Below, piece after piece: positions 1 through 8,401 of a DNA stretch of 64,000 nt (position 1 is its first letter; every line of letters begins with the position of its first letter). Where the stretch lies: positions 186,001-250,000 of the forward strand of contig SUGL01000001.1 in NCBI GenBank assembly GCA_004963905.1, given 5' to 3'. The position numbers and the translations under genes are program-made. Under the pieces are notes generated by a model. That model saw only the letters and a program-made list of their open reading frames with translations. It had not been told where the DNA came from and did not search any database. This stretch comes from Mesorhizobium sp. Lineage in GTDB: Bacteria; Pseudomonadota; Alphaproteobacteria; Rhizobiales; Rhizobiaceae.

Positions 1-27
1 ACGTGATTGACGGGTGAAGGAATGGCG

Positions 28-894
28 ATGAGCAAATCGGGGGAACAATATCTGGATGCCGAGGGGGTCCAGAGCGCGTTGAACCGGATTCTTCGCCCGT
101 TGGTGCGATTGGCAATCAAGTGCGGGGTGACGTTTCCCACCTTCGTCGATCTGCTGCGGCAGATCTATGTCAATGTGGCGGAGCATGAATTCACGCTACC
201 CGACAAGCAACAGACGGACAGCAGGGTAAGCCTGCTGACCGGTGTCCATCGGAAGGAGGTCAGCCGTCTGAGAGGCGCCGGCGCCCCAGTAGGCGTGATA
301 CCGGAATCGGTATCCAGGACGAGCGCCATTGTCGCGCGCTGGCTTGCCGACCCGACATTCACCGATGCCAAAGGCGCGCCATTGCCGTTGCCGCGAATGG
401 CCGAGACCGGAGAGGCGTCGTTTGCCGGCCTTGTCGAGTCGGTGACCCGCGATTTGCGGCCGAGAGCGGTGCTCGACGACTGGCTCGATAGAAAGCTCGT
501 GGAGATCGATGAAAAGGACCGGATCGTCCTGATGGAAGCCGCGATGGCACCGCGAGACGACGGGGAGGTCCGGCTTTACTATTTCGCCCGAAATCTTCAC
601 GACCACGCCGCCGCCGCCGTTACGAACATCCTGGCCGACAATCCCCCTTTCATCGAGCGGGCCGTCCATTATGACGGGCTCTCCGAAGAGCTTGCCAAGT
701 CGCTCGAGGCCTACAGCCGCAAAGTCGCGGTGGAGACCCTGCTTCAACTGAACAGATATGCGAACGAGGCTGTCAAAAGCGATCCCGGCGGCACAAGCCG
801 GTGGAATTGCGGCGTCTACATTCTCACAGCTGACGGCAGATCATTTGCCGGCGAAGAATCCCGGAGCAAGTCCACCGGCGGAGACGCTTCATGA
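28..894 (+). CDS. DUF6502 family protein
   Basis: A 288-residue soluble protein without signal peptide or membrane segment. The N-terminal part (LNRILRPLVRLAIKCGVTFPTF) followed by a VSLLTGVHRKEV segment near residue 80 resembles the DUF6502 family as I recall it; its N-terminal half looks like a helix-turn-helix fold, so a regulatory role is possible but not shown. ATG at 28 is chosen because GAAGG at 16-20 sits 7 bases upstream; ATG at 22 and TTG at 7 are also in frame. The stop overlaps the next gene's start in an ATGA (891-894), so the two are translationally coupled. The function is unknown. Confidence 0.8.
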   Translation: MSKSGEQYLDAEGVQSALNRILRPLVRLAIKCGVTFPTFVDLLRQIYVNVAEHEFTLPDKQQTDSRVSLLTGVHRKEVSRLRGAGAPVGVIPESVSRTSAIVARWLADPTFTDAKGAPLPLPRMAETGEASFAGLVESVTRDLRPRAVLDDWLDRKLVEIDEKDRIVLMEAAMAPRDDGEVRLYYFARNLHDHAAAAVTNILADNPPFIERAVHYDGLSEELAKSLEAYSRKVAVETLLQLNRYANEAVKSDPGGTSRWNCGVYILTADGRSFAGEESRSKSTGGDAS

Positions 895-1949
895 GCCGGA
901 GAGTGACGAGGCGGGGTTTTCTAGCGCTCGTGCCGGCGATGCTGGTCAGTCTCCTGGCGAGAGCGACCGAGCCTTCGAACGACCGCGGAATCGGCGGCAC
1001 CGGCTGGACGGCGGGCACCGAGAGCGATCACGGCATCGGAGGCACCGGCATAGTGGGCACGATACAGCGCTTCGGCAGCATCTTCGTCAACGATGTGCGG
1101 GTCGCGTACGCTCCGGACGTGCCGGTATGGATAGACGGCGTCCGCGCCGCCACGAGCAGCCTCAAGATAGGACACGTCGTGCGGGTGGCTGTGATGCAGG
1201 ACGCCGATCGCGTCGTCACGCGCGAAATCCATGTCACCAGCGAGGTCGTCGGACCGGTCGAACGCGCAAGTGCCGGTTCGATCCTGGTGCTTGGGCAGAC
1301 GGTGGACACCGGCAGCATTCCAGGAACGCCGCAGATCAAGAAGGGCGATATCGTAGCCGTCTACGGCATTCGCCGGCCCGATGGAAAGATCGTCGCAAGC
1401 CTGATAGAGCCCAGGCCAACCGAAACGCGTTATCTGGTTCGCGGCCTGGCGGTCGTAAGATCAGGCTCGCTGCTGGTGGGACGGCTGAGCATCGGGCCAA
1501 GATCATCGGAGCTCGCAAACCGGCGCGTCGAGCTAAGCCTGGCCAAGGCTACGGGCGGCTATCGGGTGGTGCGCATCGAGGCGGAAGCTCCGGTCCCGCA
1601 GGCCGAGGTCGCGAACGTGCTCTATGAGACCTTCCTGCGCCGTCAGGGACGTCGGCTGGAATCCGGTTTGGGGGTTTCTGTGGACGACAAAGGCACGGGT
1701 CCGAAATCAACAGGCGTCGTGCACGCGTTCCTTGTCGTCGGATTCGATCGGACGGGCAATATCGTATCGGCCTCACGCCAGGCGAACCCCGGCATGCGAT
1801 CGCCAGGTCAGCCCGGCATGCCCGGCCAGCCGCCCGGTTCAGGTTCGCCGAGCGGTCCAGGAATGCCCGGAGCGCCGGGCGGCGCGCCCGATGGCGGGCC
1901 AGGTGGCCCTGGCGGTCCCGGTGGACCGGGCGGTCCTGGCGCGCCCTGA
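891..1949 (+). CDS. Tat-exported DUF5666-type protein with Gly/Pro-rich tail
   Basis: A 352-residue protein that starts with a twin-arginine signal (RRVTRRGFLALVPAMLVSLL), so export to the periplasm in folded form is likely. Residues 50-210 hold repeated beta-rich units of about 65 residues (IVGTIQRFGSIFVNDVR, then VVGPVERASAGSILVLGQTV) typical of DUF5666, an OB-like fold of unknown role. The last 50 residues are collagen-like, built of GGPGGP and MPGQPG units, and are probably disordered. It overlaps the upstream DUF6502 gene by 4 bp, and the pair probably forms a two-gene operon. The family assignment rests on pattern recall only. Confidence 0.78.
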   Translation: MSRRVTRRGFLALVPAMLVSLLARATEPSNDRGIGGTGWTAGTESDHGIGGTGIVGTIQRFGSIFVNDVRVAYAPDVPVWIDGVRAATSSLKIGHVVRVAVMQDADRVVTREIHVTSEVVGPVERASAGSILVLGQTVDTGSIPGTPQIKKGDIVAVYGIRRPDGKIVASLIEPRPTETRYLVRGLAVVRSGSLLVGRLSIGPRSSELANRRVELSLAKATGGYRVVRIEAEAPVPQAEVANVLYETFLRRQGRRLESGLGVSVDDKGTGPKSTGVVHAFLVVGFDRTGNIVSASRQANPGMRSPGQPGMPGQPPGSGSPSGPGMPGAPGGAPDGGPGGPGGPGGPGGPGAP

Positions 1950-2315
1950 AACGCGCCGAGACGGACTCAGGTGACAGAATGCGGATCAGCTCCATCCGAA
2001 GCGCCGCTGCATAGCCGACTTGTCGAGGACCGCACCGATCTTACTGCTGGCAGTGCCGAATGGTTTGCGTCCGGCGACCGCTTACTCTGGAAATCTCTTT
2101 TCCGACGGTGACGATCCGGCCTGCCTGCCCTTGCGAGGGACAGCACCGGCCGGCGCAGCTGTATTGGGCTCGTTTACCGGGGGTGTTTTCGAGCTTTCTC
2201 GATACGGCTGCTTTTCTGCGGATCATACGGGGGGCGGGTGATCCGCCGAAATTCGGTCCGGGCCGGCAGATTGCAGGTCCCGATCGAAGCGGCTGTATTT
2301 ATCGGATGAGTTTCT
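1950..2315. other. Non-coding stretch with nothing recognisable
   Basis: About 370 bp after the DUF5666 gene hold only short overlapping frames in several phases, none with a ribosome binding site or a recognisable protein. It leads into the palindromes and promoter of the glycosyltransferase operon. Confidence 0.5.
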
Positions 2316-2332
2316 GTGGGAAAATAGCCCAC
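2316..2332. promoter_or_regulatory. Distal palindrome GTGGG-N7-CCCAC
   Basis: GTGGGAAAATAGCCCAC is an interrupted palindrome. Read on the other strand it is nearly identical to the palindrome at 2398-2418 (shared ATTTTCCCAC half). The two centres (2324 and 2408) are 84 bp apart, close to eight helical turns, as expected for two operators bound cooperatively by one regulator. Confidence 0.5.
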
Positions 2333-2394
2333 ATGTCAAGCGGGACGTCGAATGGATCGTTCGCGAGCAGCGCACCTCACCCCCTACGTCGCTC

Positions 2395-2423
2395 TTGACG
2401 TGGGTAATTTTCCCACGTATTGA
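2395..2423 (+). promoter_or_regulatory. Putative promoter with operator between -35 and -10
   Basis: CTTGACG (TTGACG at 2395-2400) matches the rhizobial -35 element. TATTGA at 2418-2423 lies 17 bp downstream as a weak -10. The spacer is filled by the palindrome ACGTGGG-N7-CCCACGT (2398-2418), the classic position of a repressor operator. It would drive the glycosyltransferase-sulfotransferase pair with a leader of about 140 nt. Confidence 0.45.
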
Positions 2424-2570
2424 AACTCCTAGACTGCCGGAATGAATATCGGCCTGGCCAAAGGCCGGAAATGTAATCTCGGTAAGTTATCCTTTGTAAC
2501 GGCAGGTCATTCCGCTTGACTGGTCCTCGAACTTCGCCTGCTGGATCGAAGTAAAATTGAAGGAAATATT

Positions 2571-4037
2571 TTGAAAAAGCTGTATATAGACGCCACCTTG
2601 CCTTTTCGGTGGGGTCCTCATCCGCCCGTGGGCATACCTCGCGTCGAAACCGCGCTCATTCGTCAGGCCCTCCGACGAGAGGCGCCGCCGATCGGTTTCT
2701 TCATCGTGGACCCGCAGGGTCGGGGCCAGATGCTGGATGACGCGGAACTTCGCTATCTGCGGCGGCTGGTCGACGGTGAGCTGCCACAGCCCACCGGCGG
2801 CGGGGATAGTTCCTATCTGGCCCGGCTGTTGAAAGCACTGTCGATCATGCAGGCGGCGCCATTCGCTTTCGGACGCGAGTTTGATCGCGTGGCGGCGATC
2901 TTCGTCTCAGGGAGTGAGAAGAGGCGCGGGCTCAAGTTTCAATTATCCAAGACGCTCATTCGTCTTTTCAAGCTCGTGAAGTCATGCCGGCGCCAGCGGA
3001 GGGCCGATACGAAAGACCCGCTGCAGGACGCCGGAGCCGTATGCTTTCTTTCGAGCGCGAGCGTGCACGAAATCGCCGCGAAGAAGCCTGCCGGGGCTAT
3101 CAAGTGCAACGTCTTCACGATCATGCACGACCTCATTCCGATAGATTTTCCGCAGTTCGTCGGTCCGCACCATGCCCGCAACTTCGTGCGCAACACGGCT
3201 TGGCAGCTGGAGAATTCGAACCTGCTCGTTTGCGTGTCGAAATACACCGCCGACAGGGTGAGATGTCGCGCAATGGCGTCCGATCCCGGTCGGGTTCCGC
3301 TAACTGCGGTTGCTTCGCCGGGCGCCTTTCTCAAGGAAAGCGTCGCTGATAGAAAGGTGCCTGCCGAAAGGCCGACCGGACGACGGAAATTCGTCCTGTA
3401 CTGCTCGACGATCGAGATCAGAAAGAATCACATTCTGCTGTTCAAGGTATGGCACCGACTTGTGCCCGTTCTAGGCGACCGGCTGCCGACGTTGGTCCTT
3501 TGCGGTCGGTGGGGCTGGATGTATGACGAACTGGTCGCCTTCATGGCGGCGCATCCCGAGCTTCGCGAGCATATTCAGTTCCGGTCCAATCTCACCGACG
3601 CAGAGCTCGCCGACCTCTATCGGGATGCGGAGTTCAGCGTTTATCCCTCGGCGGTCGAAGGCTGGGGGCTGGGAGCGGCCGAGTGTCTCGATTTCGGGCT
3701 GCCAGTCCTGATCTCGGACGCGCCATCGCTGACTGAGGCGACGCAAGGGCTTATGCCGACGATCCCCGCGCAGGACGTCGAGGCATGGTGCGCGGCAGTC
3801 GCCAAGGCCTGCACGGATCCGAACTGGCTTGCCCAACTGCGCGAGAAGATCGCGTCGCGATACCGGCCGATCCGCGAACAGGATTTTTTTGCAACCATAG
3901 TCGACCACGTCGCCGCGCTCGGTCCAAGCGATCCTGGACGTCAGTCTCATCGGCCGAAACCCATGGCAATGGAAGCAAGACGGCGACCGAGCGGGCTGGG
4001 AGCTGAGCAGCCTGCTTTTCGACGGGTTGATCGATGA
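2571..4037 (+). CDS. Glycosyltransferase family 1/GT4-like
   Basis: A 488-residue cytoplasmic GT-B glycosyltransferase, expected to move a sugar from a nucleotide donor to a surface polysaccharide or lipid acceptor. The C-terminal donor domain begins near residue 272 (VLYCSTIEIRKNH), followed by LPTLVLCGRWGW and, near residue 357, the family motif PSAVEGWGLGAAECLDFGLP with the conserved E-x7-E type acidic pair. It starts at TTG 2571, preceded by AAGGAAA at a good distance (about 5 nt). The N-terminal half is less conserved. Its stop overlaps the following sulfotransferase start (4034-4037), so the two probably act on the same glycan. Substrate unknown. Confidence 0.82.
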   Translation: MKKLYIDATLPFRWGPHPPVGIPRVETALIRQALRREAPPIGFFIVDPQGRGQMLDDAELRYLRRLVDGELPQPTGGGDSSYLARLLKALSIMQAAPFAFGREFDRVAAIFVSGSEKRRGLKFQLSKTLIRLFKLVKSCRRQRRADTKDPLQDAGAVCFLSSASVHEIAAKKPAGAIKCNVFTIMHDLIPIDFPQFVGPHHARNFVRNTAWQLENSNLLVCVSKYTADRVRCRAMASDPGRVPLTAVASPGAFLKESVADRKVPAERPTGRRKFVLYCSTIEIRKNHILLFKVWHRLVPVLGDRLPTLVLCGRWGWMYDELVAFMAAHPELREHIQFRSNLTDAELADLYRDAEFSVYPSAVEGWGLGAAECLDFGLPVLISDAPSLTEATQGLMPTIPAQDVEAWCAAVAKACTDPNWLAQLREKIASRYRPIREQDFFATIVDHVAALGPSDPGRQSHRPKPMAMEARRRPSGLGAEQPAFRRVDR

Positions 4038-4861
4038 CCATCATGAGCGTTCCAACGGCCGTTCGGCCGCAGAAGCGGCTTGACCAGGACATCGTCGGGG
4101 TCCGCGTCATGGGGACGCCGAGATCCGGCACAAATCTCGCCAAGCATCTCGTCGAACGCTACCTTAAGGTGCCGGTCGTCTTCGATCAGGGGTTCTGGAA
4201 GCACGGGATTTTCCCGGCTCTGATGAATGGGCGGGACCTGCTCTATGGTGAGCTGCCGATCGTCGTGGTCAGCAAGGACCCGGTCAGCCAGATTCTCTCC
4301 TGGTACCGGCTGGCAAGGAACGACACCATTTTCAGGCCGAACAGAAGCCTCGGTTCCTTCCTCAGCAAGCCATTCGAGGTCAGGCAGGATTTTACGCAAC
4401 CGGGGCGGATGGAGTATCGGTTCCGGACGCCCTCCGACTATTGGAACCAGTTCTACTTTGCCATGGACGCACTTAGACGCAGCGGCGTTCCCGTCCATTT
4501 CGTCTGTTATGAGAATCTGGTTTCGTCTCCGGCCTTGTCGCTGCATATGATTTCTCACTTCCTGGGCCTCTCTCCACCATTCGACAGTCGCAGTGTCGTG
4601 GAGATGCCGCGCCAGGCGCTCGGCGCGAGCAACGACATCGACCGGAATGAGAGCTCAACAATCGATCAGACCCTGTTTGATCCCGCACGCGCGGAACTGG
4701 CTTCCGCGCTTGCCAGGATCGGATGGCGCAATGCGGCGACCATCCTGCGCGGCATCGATGACGATGTGCTCAGCGCAACGGGACGGGCAGGGTTTCGCGA
4801 AAAATGCCGGAGAGCGGCAGGACCCAAGGCGATGCTGCGGTCGCTCATCGGCTTCTGGTAG
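4034..4861 (+). CDS. P-loop sulfotransferase-like protein
   Basis: A 275-residue protein with the sulfotransferase 5'-phosphosulfate-binding loop near residues 27-34 (GTPRSGTN) and a 3'-phosphate-like segment (VVSKDPVSQILSWYR) near residue 77. This predicts transfer of sulfate from PAPS to a carbohydrate or lipid. No membrane helix is evident, so action on the cytoplasmic side is inferred. It is translationally coupled to the upstream glycosyltransferase through ATGA, suggesting a sulfated surface glycan. Acceptor unknown; a nucleotide-binding protein of another function in the same fold is possible. A dispersed repeat follows the gene. Confidence 0.75.
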   Translation: MTIMSVPTAVRPQKRLDQDIVGVRVMGTPRSGTNLAKHLVERYLKVPVVFDQGFWKHGIFPALMNGRDLLYGELPIVVVSKDPVSQILSWYRLARNDTIFRPNRSLGSFLSKPFEVRQDFTQPGRMEYRFRTPSDYWNQFYFAMDALRRSGVPVHFVCYENLVSSPALSLHMISHFLGLSPPFDSRSVVEMPRQALGASNDIDRNESSTIDQTLFDPARAELASALARIGWRNAATILRGIDDDVLSATGRAGFREKCRRAAGPKAMLRSLIGFW

Positions 4862-4892
4862 AAGCCGGTCGCATCGGACGCCGGCCGGAGCT

Positions 4893-4997
4893 AGAGCAAT
4901 TCCAGGAAAAGTGTGTAACGGTTTTCCGTCCGGAATTGCGTAAAAACAAATAGTTAGAGCGGTTCAGCGTTTCCGTGAAACGATGAACTGCTCTAAC
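4893..4997. repeat. Mosaic intergenic repeat, copy 1
   Basis: TAGAGCAATTCC-AGGAAAAGTG and CCGGAATTGCGTAAAA blocks followed by a hairpin block ending GAACTGCTCTAA. The same blocks recur, in either orientation, at 19150-19249, 22738-22842 and in part at 35359-35515. It occupies the gap between the sulfotransferase gene and the convergent LysR gene. Confidence 0.75.
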
Positions 4998-5043
4998 GCC
5001 CCAGCGGGTGGAAATCCGGCTTCCCTGCTGTCCTTGATGATCT

Positions 5044-5913
5044 TCAGGCGAGCATTTCGAGAAACCGCCGGCCGCTGGCGGACAGCCCCGGCTCGCGCCA
5101 GGCAGCTGCCATCGGCAAGGACGGCGGCAGCGGGGCGACTGGGCGATAGACTACGCCGGGCCGCGCCGCCCGGGCGATGCCCGCCGTGACGAAGCCAAGT
5201 CCGGCGCCGGCCGCGACCAGGCCGGCCAGGGTCGTCATCGGCGTCACTTCCTGGACGATCCTCGGGCTCAGGCCTTCGGCCTGGAACAGAGCGATCACGT
5301 GGTCGTAGATGCTGGGGCCGATGGCACGGGGCGCCAGCAGAAAGGGCTCGCCGTCGAGGTCTGCCACCCGGATGGCAGTCTGCCGGGCAAGCCGGTGCGC
5401 GGATGGAAGCGCCAGCACGAGCGGCTCGTCCGGCAGGGCATGGACAATCAGGTCGGGCGTCGACAGTGGGGGATGCAGCACGCCGAGGTCGATCTCTCCG
5501 GCCGCAAGCGCCGCCTCCAGCAGCGGCGAGTTCATTTCGATCAGGTCCACCTCGACGTCCGGATAACGGGCGCGAAAGGCGCGAACAGCTTCCGGCAGAG
5601 TTCCGTAGAAGGCGATGACGGTGAAGCCGAGCCGCAAGCGCCCGACCTCGCCGCGAACGGCTCTCAGCGCCTGCGTCCTGGCGGCATTGGCGTGCTCGAC
5701 CGCCTTTCGGGCTGGACCAAGGAAGGCGGCTCCGGCCGGCGTCAGCGCAACGCCGCGACGGTCCCGTTCGAACAGCTCGGCGCCAATCTCGTTCTCGAGG
5801 ACGCGGATGCGCTGGCTGAGCGACGGCTGGGTGAGGTTCATCCGATCGGCCGCGCGGCGAAAATGCAGGTCTTCGGCGACGGCGATGAAACAGGCCAGCG
5901 TGCGGACGTCCAA
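5044..5913 (-). CDS. LysR family transcriptional regulator
   Basis: A 289-residue LysR-type regulator. Residues 1-60 form the winged helix-turn-helix (RTLACFIAVAEDLHFRRAAD, then LTQPSLSQRIRVLE), and residues about 90-289 the periplasmic-binding-like effector domain (LRLGFTVIAFYGTLPEAVRAF). The N-terminus resembles the CatR/BenM branch that often senses aromatic acids, but the ligand is not readable here. It starts at TTG 5911-5913 with AAGGAG 6 nt upstream. It is divergent from the beta-propeller gene at 6042 across 128 bp, so that gene is the likely target along with its own promoter. Confidence 0.88.
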   Translation of the reverse strand: MDVRTLACFIAVAEDLHFRRAADRMNLTQPSLSQRIRVLENEIGAELFERDRRGVALTPAGAAFLGPARKAVEHANAARTQALRAVRGEVGRLRLGFTVIAFYGTLPEAVRAFRARYPDVEVDLIEMNSPLLEAALAAGEIDLGVLHPPLSTPDLIVHALPDEPLVLALPSAHRLARQTAIRVADLDGEPFLLAPRAIGPSIYDHVIALFQAEGLSPRIVQEVTPMTTLAGLVAAGAGLGFVTAGIARAARPGVVYRPVAPLPPSLPMAAAWREPGLSASGRRFLEMLA

Positions 5914-6041
5914 AATCGCTCCTTATGCAAATCCCCTATCACAGACAATGACATTCCGATTGGAAGACGATCAATGCCAGCAATAGTTTCAGACACACAG
6001 AGGGTTTTTTTCGGCGGGGACCAGCAAAAGGAACAACGTCC

Positions 6042-7406
6042 ATGTTCAGTTCAACTTTTCGCGGCCTCGTATTCGTCACTGCGCTGGGCGGGCCGACAAT
6101 AGCGGCGGCGCAGTCGCTCGATCTTGCCGGCCGGATTTCAGCCAGCCGGATCGCCGTGATCTCCGATGGCGACTTCGTCGCCCAGACTTATGCCACGGGC
6201 CAGCTTGCATCGCGCGAGGCGGGTTTTCGCGATATGCTCACGATACTATCCATCGTCGACGGCAAGGTCGTCACCGGCACCGTGCCGGTCTCCAATTCCG
6301 TAACCGCCGCTCCGGAAATCCTGCAGCTGACCGCGGACGGGCAGACCGCCTTCGTCACCGAAAGGCTGGGCGAACGATCAGGCGAAGGCGATACCGTCCG
6401 CGACCTGCCGGCGGGGCGACGGCTATTCGCCGTCGACCTATCCAACGCCACCGCGCCACGCCTGGCGGATACGGCCGAGATCGCTGCCTTCCCGGAAGCC
6501 CTGTCGGTCTCGCCCGATGGACGACGCGTCGCCGTGGTGTCGAACACTGCGGAGGCAAGCTTCGTTCAGATCATCGGCTATGCGGAAGGCCGCTTCGGTC
6601 CGGTCACCCGGTTCGATCTCGCGCATCTCGGGATCACCGGGTCAGCTTCAAGGCCTCGTGGCGGCGTGACGGCGACCAACGTGCATTGGCACCCAAGCGG
6701 CCGGTTCATCGCCGTCAACATCAACACCCAGAATCGGATCGTCTTCTTCGAGGTGGGCGACGCGAACGACGCGCCGAGCCTGCGCCTCTGGGGCAACAGC
6801 GTGGAGGTCGGCGCCGATCCCTTCGTCGGCCGTTTCACGCCGGACGGCCGCCACTACCTGACCTCCAACTGGGGACGGAATTTTGCCGCCGCCGATCTCG
6901 AAGGCCGCATCCCCGAGACGCAGTCGACGGTCAGCGTCGTGCGGCTTGCCGATCCCGAGGAACCGGCTGCCACCGCTCGCCATCAACTGGTCGCAGGGAC
7001 CGAGACCGATCTGTCGGCCGAGGGCATCGCGATCAGCCCGGATGGAAGGCTGGCGGCGACCGTCAACATGCGCGGAACCGCGTTCCCGCCGGCGTCCGCG
7101 CGCTTCCAGCGCGAAGCCACCGTCACGCTGCTAAGCTTCGATCGGGTGACCGGCGGCATCGTCAAGATCGCCGATTACCCCTTCGAAGGCTCGCTGCCGG
7201 AGGGAGGCAGTTTCGATAGCACCGGAGACCATTTCATTGCCACCGTGTTCCAAGGCCATGCGGACGCCGGACCGGACACCGGCGCCGGACTGGAGGTCTT
7301 CCGTGTCGTCAAGGGCGATGCCGCCAGCGGCGAGCGGCCATCGCTGGAACGGATCGGCCGCGTTCCGCTGCCGCACGGCGCCCATCACGTCGATCTGGCC
7401 GGATAG
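6042..7406 (+). CDS. Secreted beta-propeller (YncE/lactonase-like) protein
   Basis: A 454-residue protein with a signal peptide (residues 1-23, cleavage likely after TIAAA) and repeated blades carrying SPDGR motifs (LSVSPDGRRVAVVSN, IAISPDGRLAATVN, and a FTPDGRHYLTSNW variant). This matches the seven-bladed YVTN/WD-type propellers exported to the periplasm. Such proteins include lactonases and binding proteins; no catalytic signature could be identified. Its neighbour is the divergent LysR gene, the likely controller. It runs convergently toward the sugar permease gene ending at 7415, with only 8 bp between. Confidence 0.75.
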   Translation: MFSSTFRGLVFVTALGGPTIAAAQSLDLAGRISASRIAVISDGDFVAQTYATGQLASREAGFRDMLTILSIVDGKVVTGTVPVSNSVTAAPEILQLTADGQTAFVTERLGERSGEGDTVRDLPAGRRLFAVDLSNATAPRLADTAEIAAFPEALSVSPDGRRVAVVSNTAEASFVQIIGYAEGRFGPVTRFDLAHLGITGSASRPRGGVTATNVHWHPSGRFIAVNINTQNRIVFFEVGDANDAPSLRLWGNSVEVGADPFVGRFTPDGRHYLTSNWGRNFAAADLEGRIPETQSTVSVVRLADPEEPAATARHQLVAGTETDLSAEGIAISPDGRLAATVNMRGTAFPPASARFQREATVTLLSFDRVTGGIVKIADYPFEGSLPEGGSFDSTGDHFIATVFQGHADAGPDTGAGLEVFRVVKGDAASGERPSLERIGRVPLPHGAHHVDLAG

Positions 7407-7414
7407 TCGATTTC

Positions 7415-8401
7415 TCAACGATCCTCGATGATCCGCAAATACGCCGCGGTCACGAACAGCACGATGAAGCCGAAGAGGATGCGGCGGCCGCCTTCCGGCA
7501 TCTGCAAAATGGTGAGCAGCGTCGTCAGCACGGTGAGGATCAGCGCGCCGACGATGGTGCCGGTGTAGCCGCCGCGGCCGCCGAAGATCGAGGTGCCGCC
7601 GATGACGGCCGCCGCCACCGAAGGCAGCACCAGCGGCTCGGCGAGCGACAGCGACGGCGCCTTGATCAGGCCGATGTAGAGCAGGCCGGTGATGCCGGCG
7701 AGCAGGCTGGAGATGACGTAGAGCGCGGTGATCACCTGCCAGTATCGGACGCCGGACAAACGTGCGGCGCGCTCGTTGTCGCCGACGGCGTAGAGCAGGC
7801 GGCCGAAGCCGGTGCGGTTGAGCGTGAAGACGATCAGCACCGCCACCGGCACGAACAGCAAGAGCGCATTGGGAAAGCCGTAGGTGAGGCCGGTGCCCAG
7901 CCAGTTGAGGAAATCCGGGATCCTGGCGCCGGAGGCAATCACGGTGCGCTGGTAGACCTGCAGGAAGCCGGTGCCGATCAGGCTGGTGCCGAGCGTCATG
8001 ATTAGCGGATGGACGCGGAAGACGCCGACGCCGATGCCGTTGACGAGGCCGATCAGCACCGCCGGCAGCATGGCGAGAAGGAAAGCCACCGTCGGATCCT
8101 GGTTGACGATCTGGGTCGCCATAATGAAGGCGCTCATCGTCGCCACCGTGCCGACCGACAGGTCGATGCCGCCGGTGAGCATCGTCATGGTCTGGCAGCC
8201 GGCGAGGATCGCCAGCGGAATGGCGAACTTCGCGGTGTTGGCGATCCAGCGCTCGTTGACGATGCCGGGGCGCAGGACCTGCAGGATCACCACCAGGATG
8301 ACGAGCAATATGATCAGCGGAATGATCGGCCGGTCCGCCATGAAGCGCTTCAGGCGCCGGCCGAACGAAGCCGGCTGGGGCATGGTCGCGGTGCTCGTCA
8401 T
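7415..8401 (-). CDS. Sugar ABC transporter permease (second of pair)
   Basis: A 328-residue inner-membrane permease of the ribose/CUT2 type (BPD_transp_2). About 8-10 hydrophobic helices are visible, with the family motif GGIDLSVGTVATMSAF near residue 82 and the cytoplasmic EAA-like segment around GVRYWQVITALYV. Start ATG 8401 is chosen because it overlaps the upstream permease stop as ATGA; the open frame extends further upstream, but that part lies inside the neighbouring permease in another frame. It is the last gene of the transporter operon and works with the permease at 8398-9384 and the ATPase at 9381-10928. Substrate unknown. Confidence 0.88.
   Translation of the reverse strand: MTSTATMPQPASFGRRLKRFMADRPIIPLIILLVILVVILQVLRPGIVNERWIANTAKFAIPLAILAGCQTMTMLTGGIDLSVGTVATMSAFIMATQIVNQDPTVAFLLAMLPAVLIGLVNGIGVGVFRVHPLIMTLGTSLIGTGFLQVYQRTVIASGARIPDFLNWLGTGLTYGFPNALLLFVPVAVLIVFTLNRTGFGRLLYAVGDNERAARLSGVRYWQVITALYVISSLLAGITGLLYIGLIKAPSLSLAEPLVLPSVAAAVIGGTSIFGGRGGYTGTIVGALILTVLTTLLTILQMPEGGRRILFGFIVLFVTAAYLRIIEDR

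Noticed and set aside
1791..1947. GC-rich tandem repeats as a possible CRISPR or satellite array
   Set aside because: They are in-frame codons for the Gly/Pro-rich tail of the DUF5666 protein, not spaced identical repeats.
2020..2398. Short frames (73 and 112 codons) after the DUF5666 gene
   Set aside because: They overlap in different frames, lack start signals, and one runs into the palindromes and -35 region.
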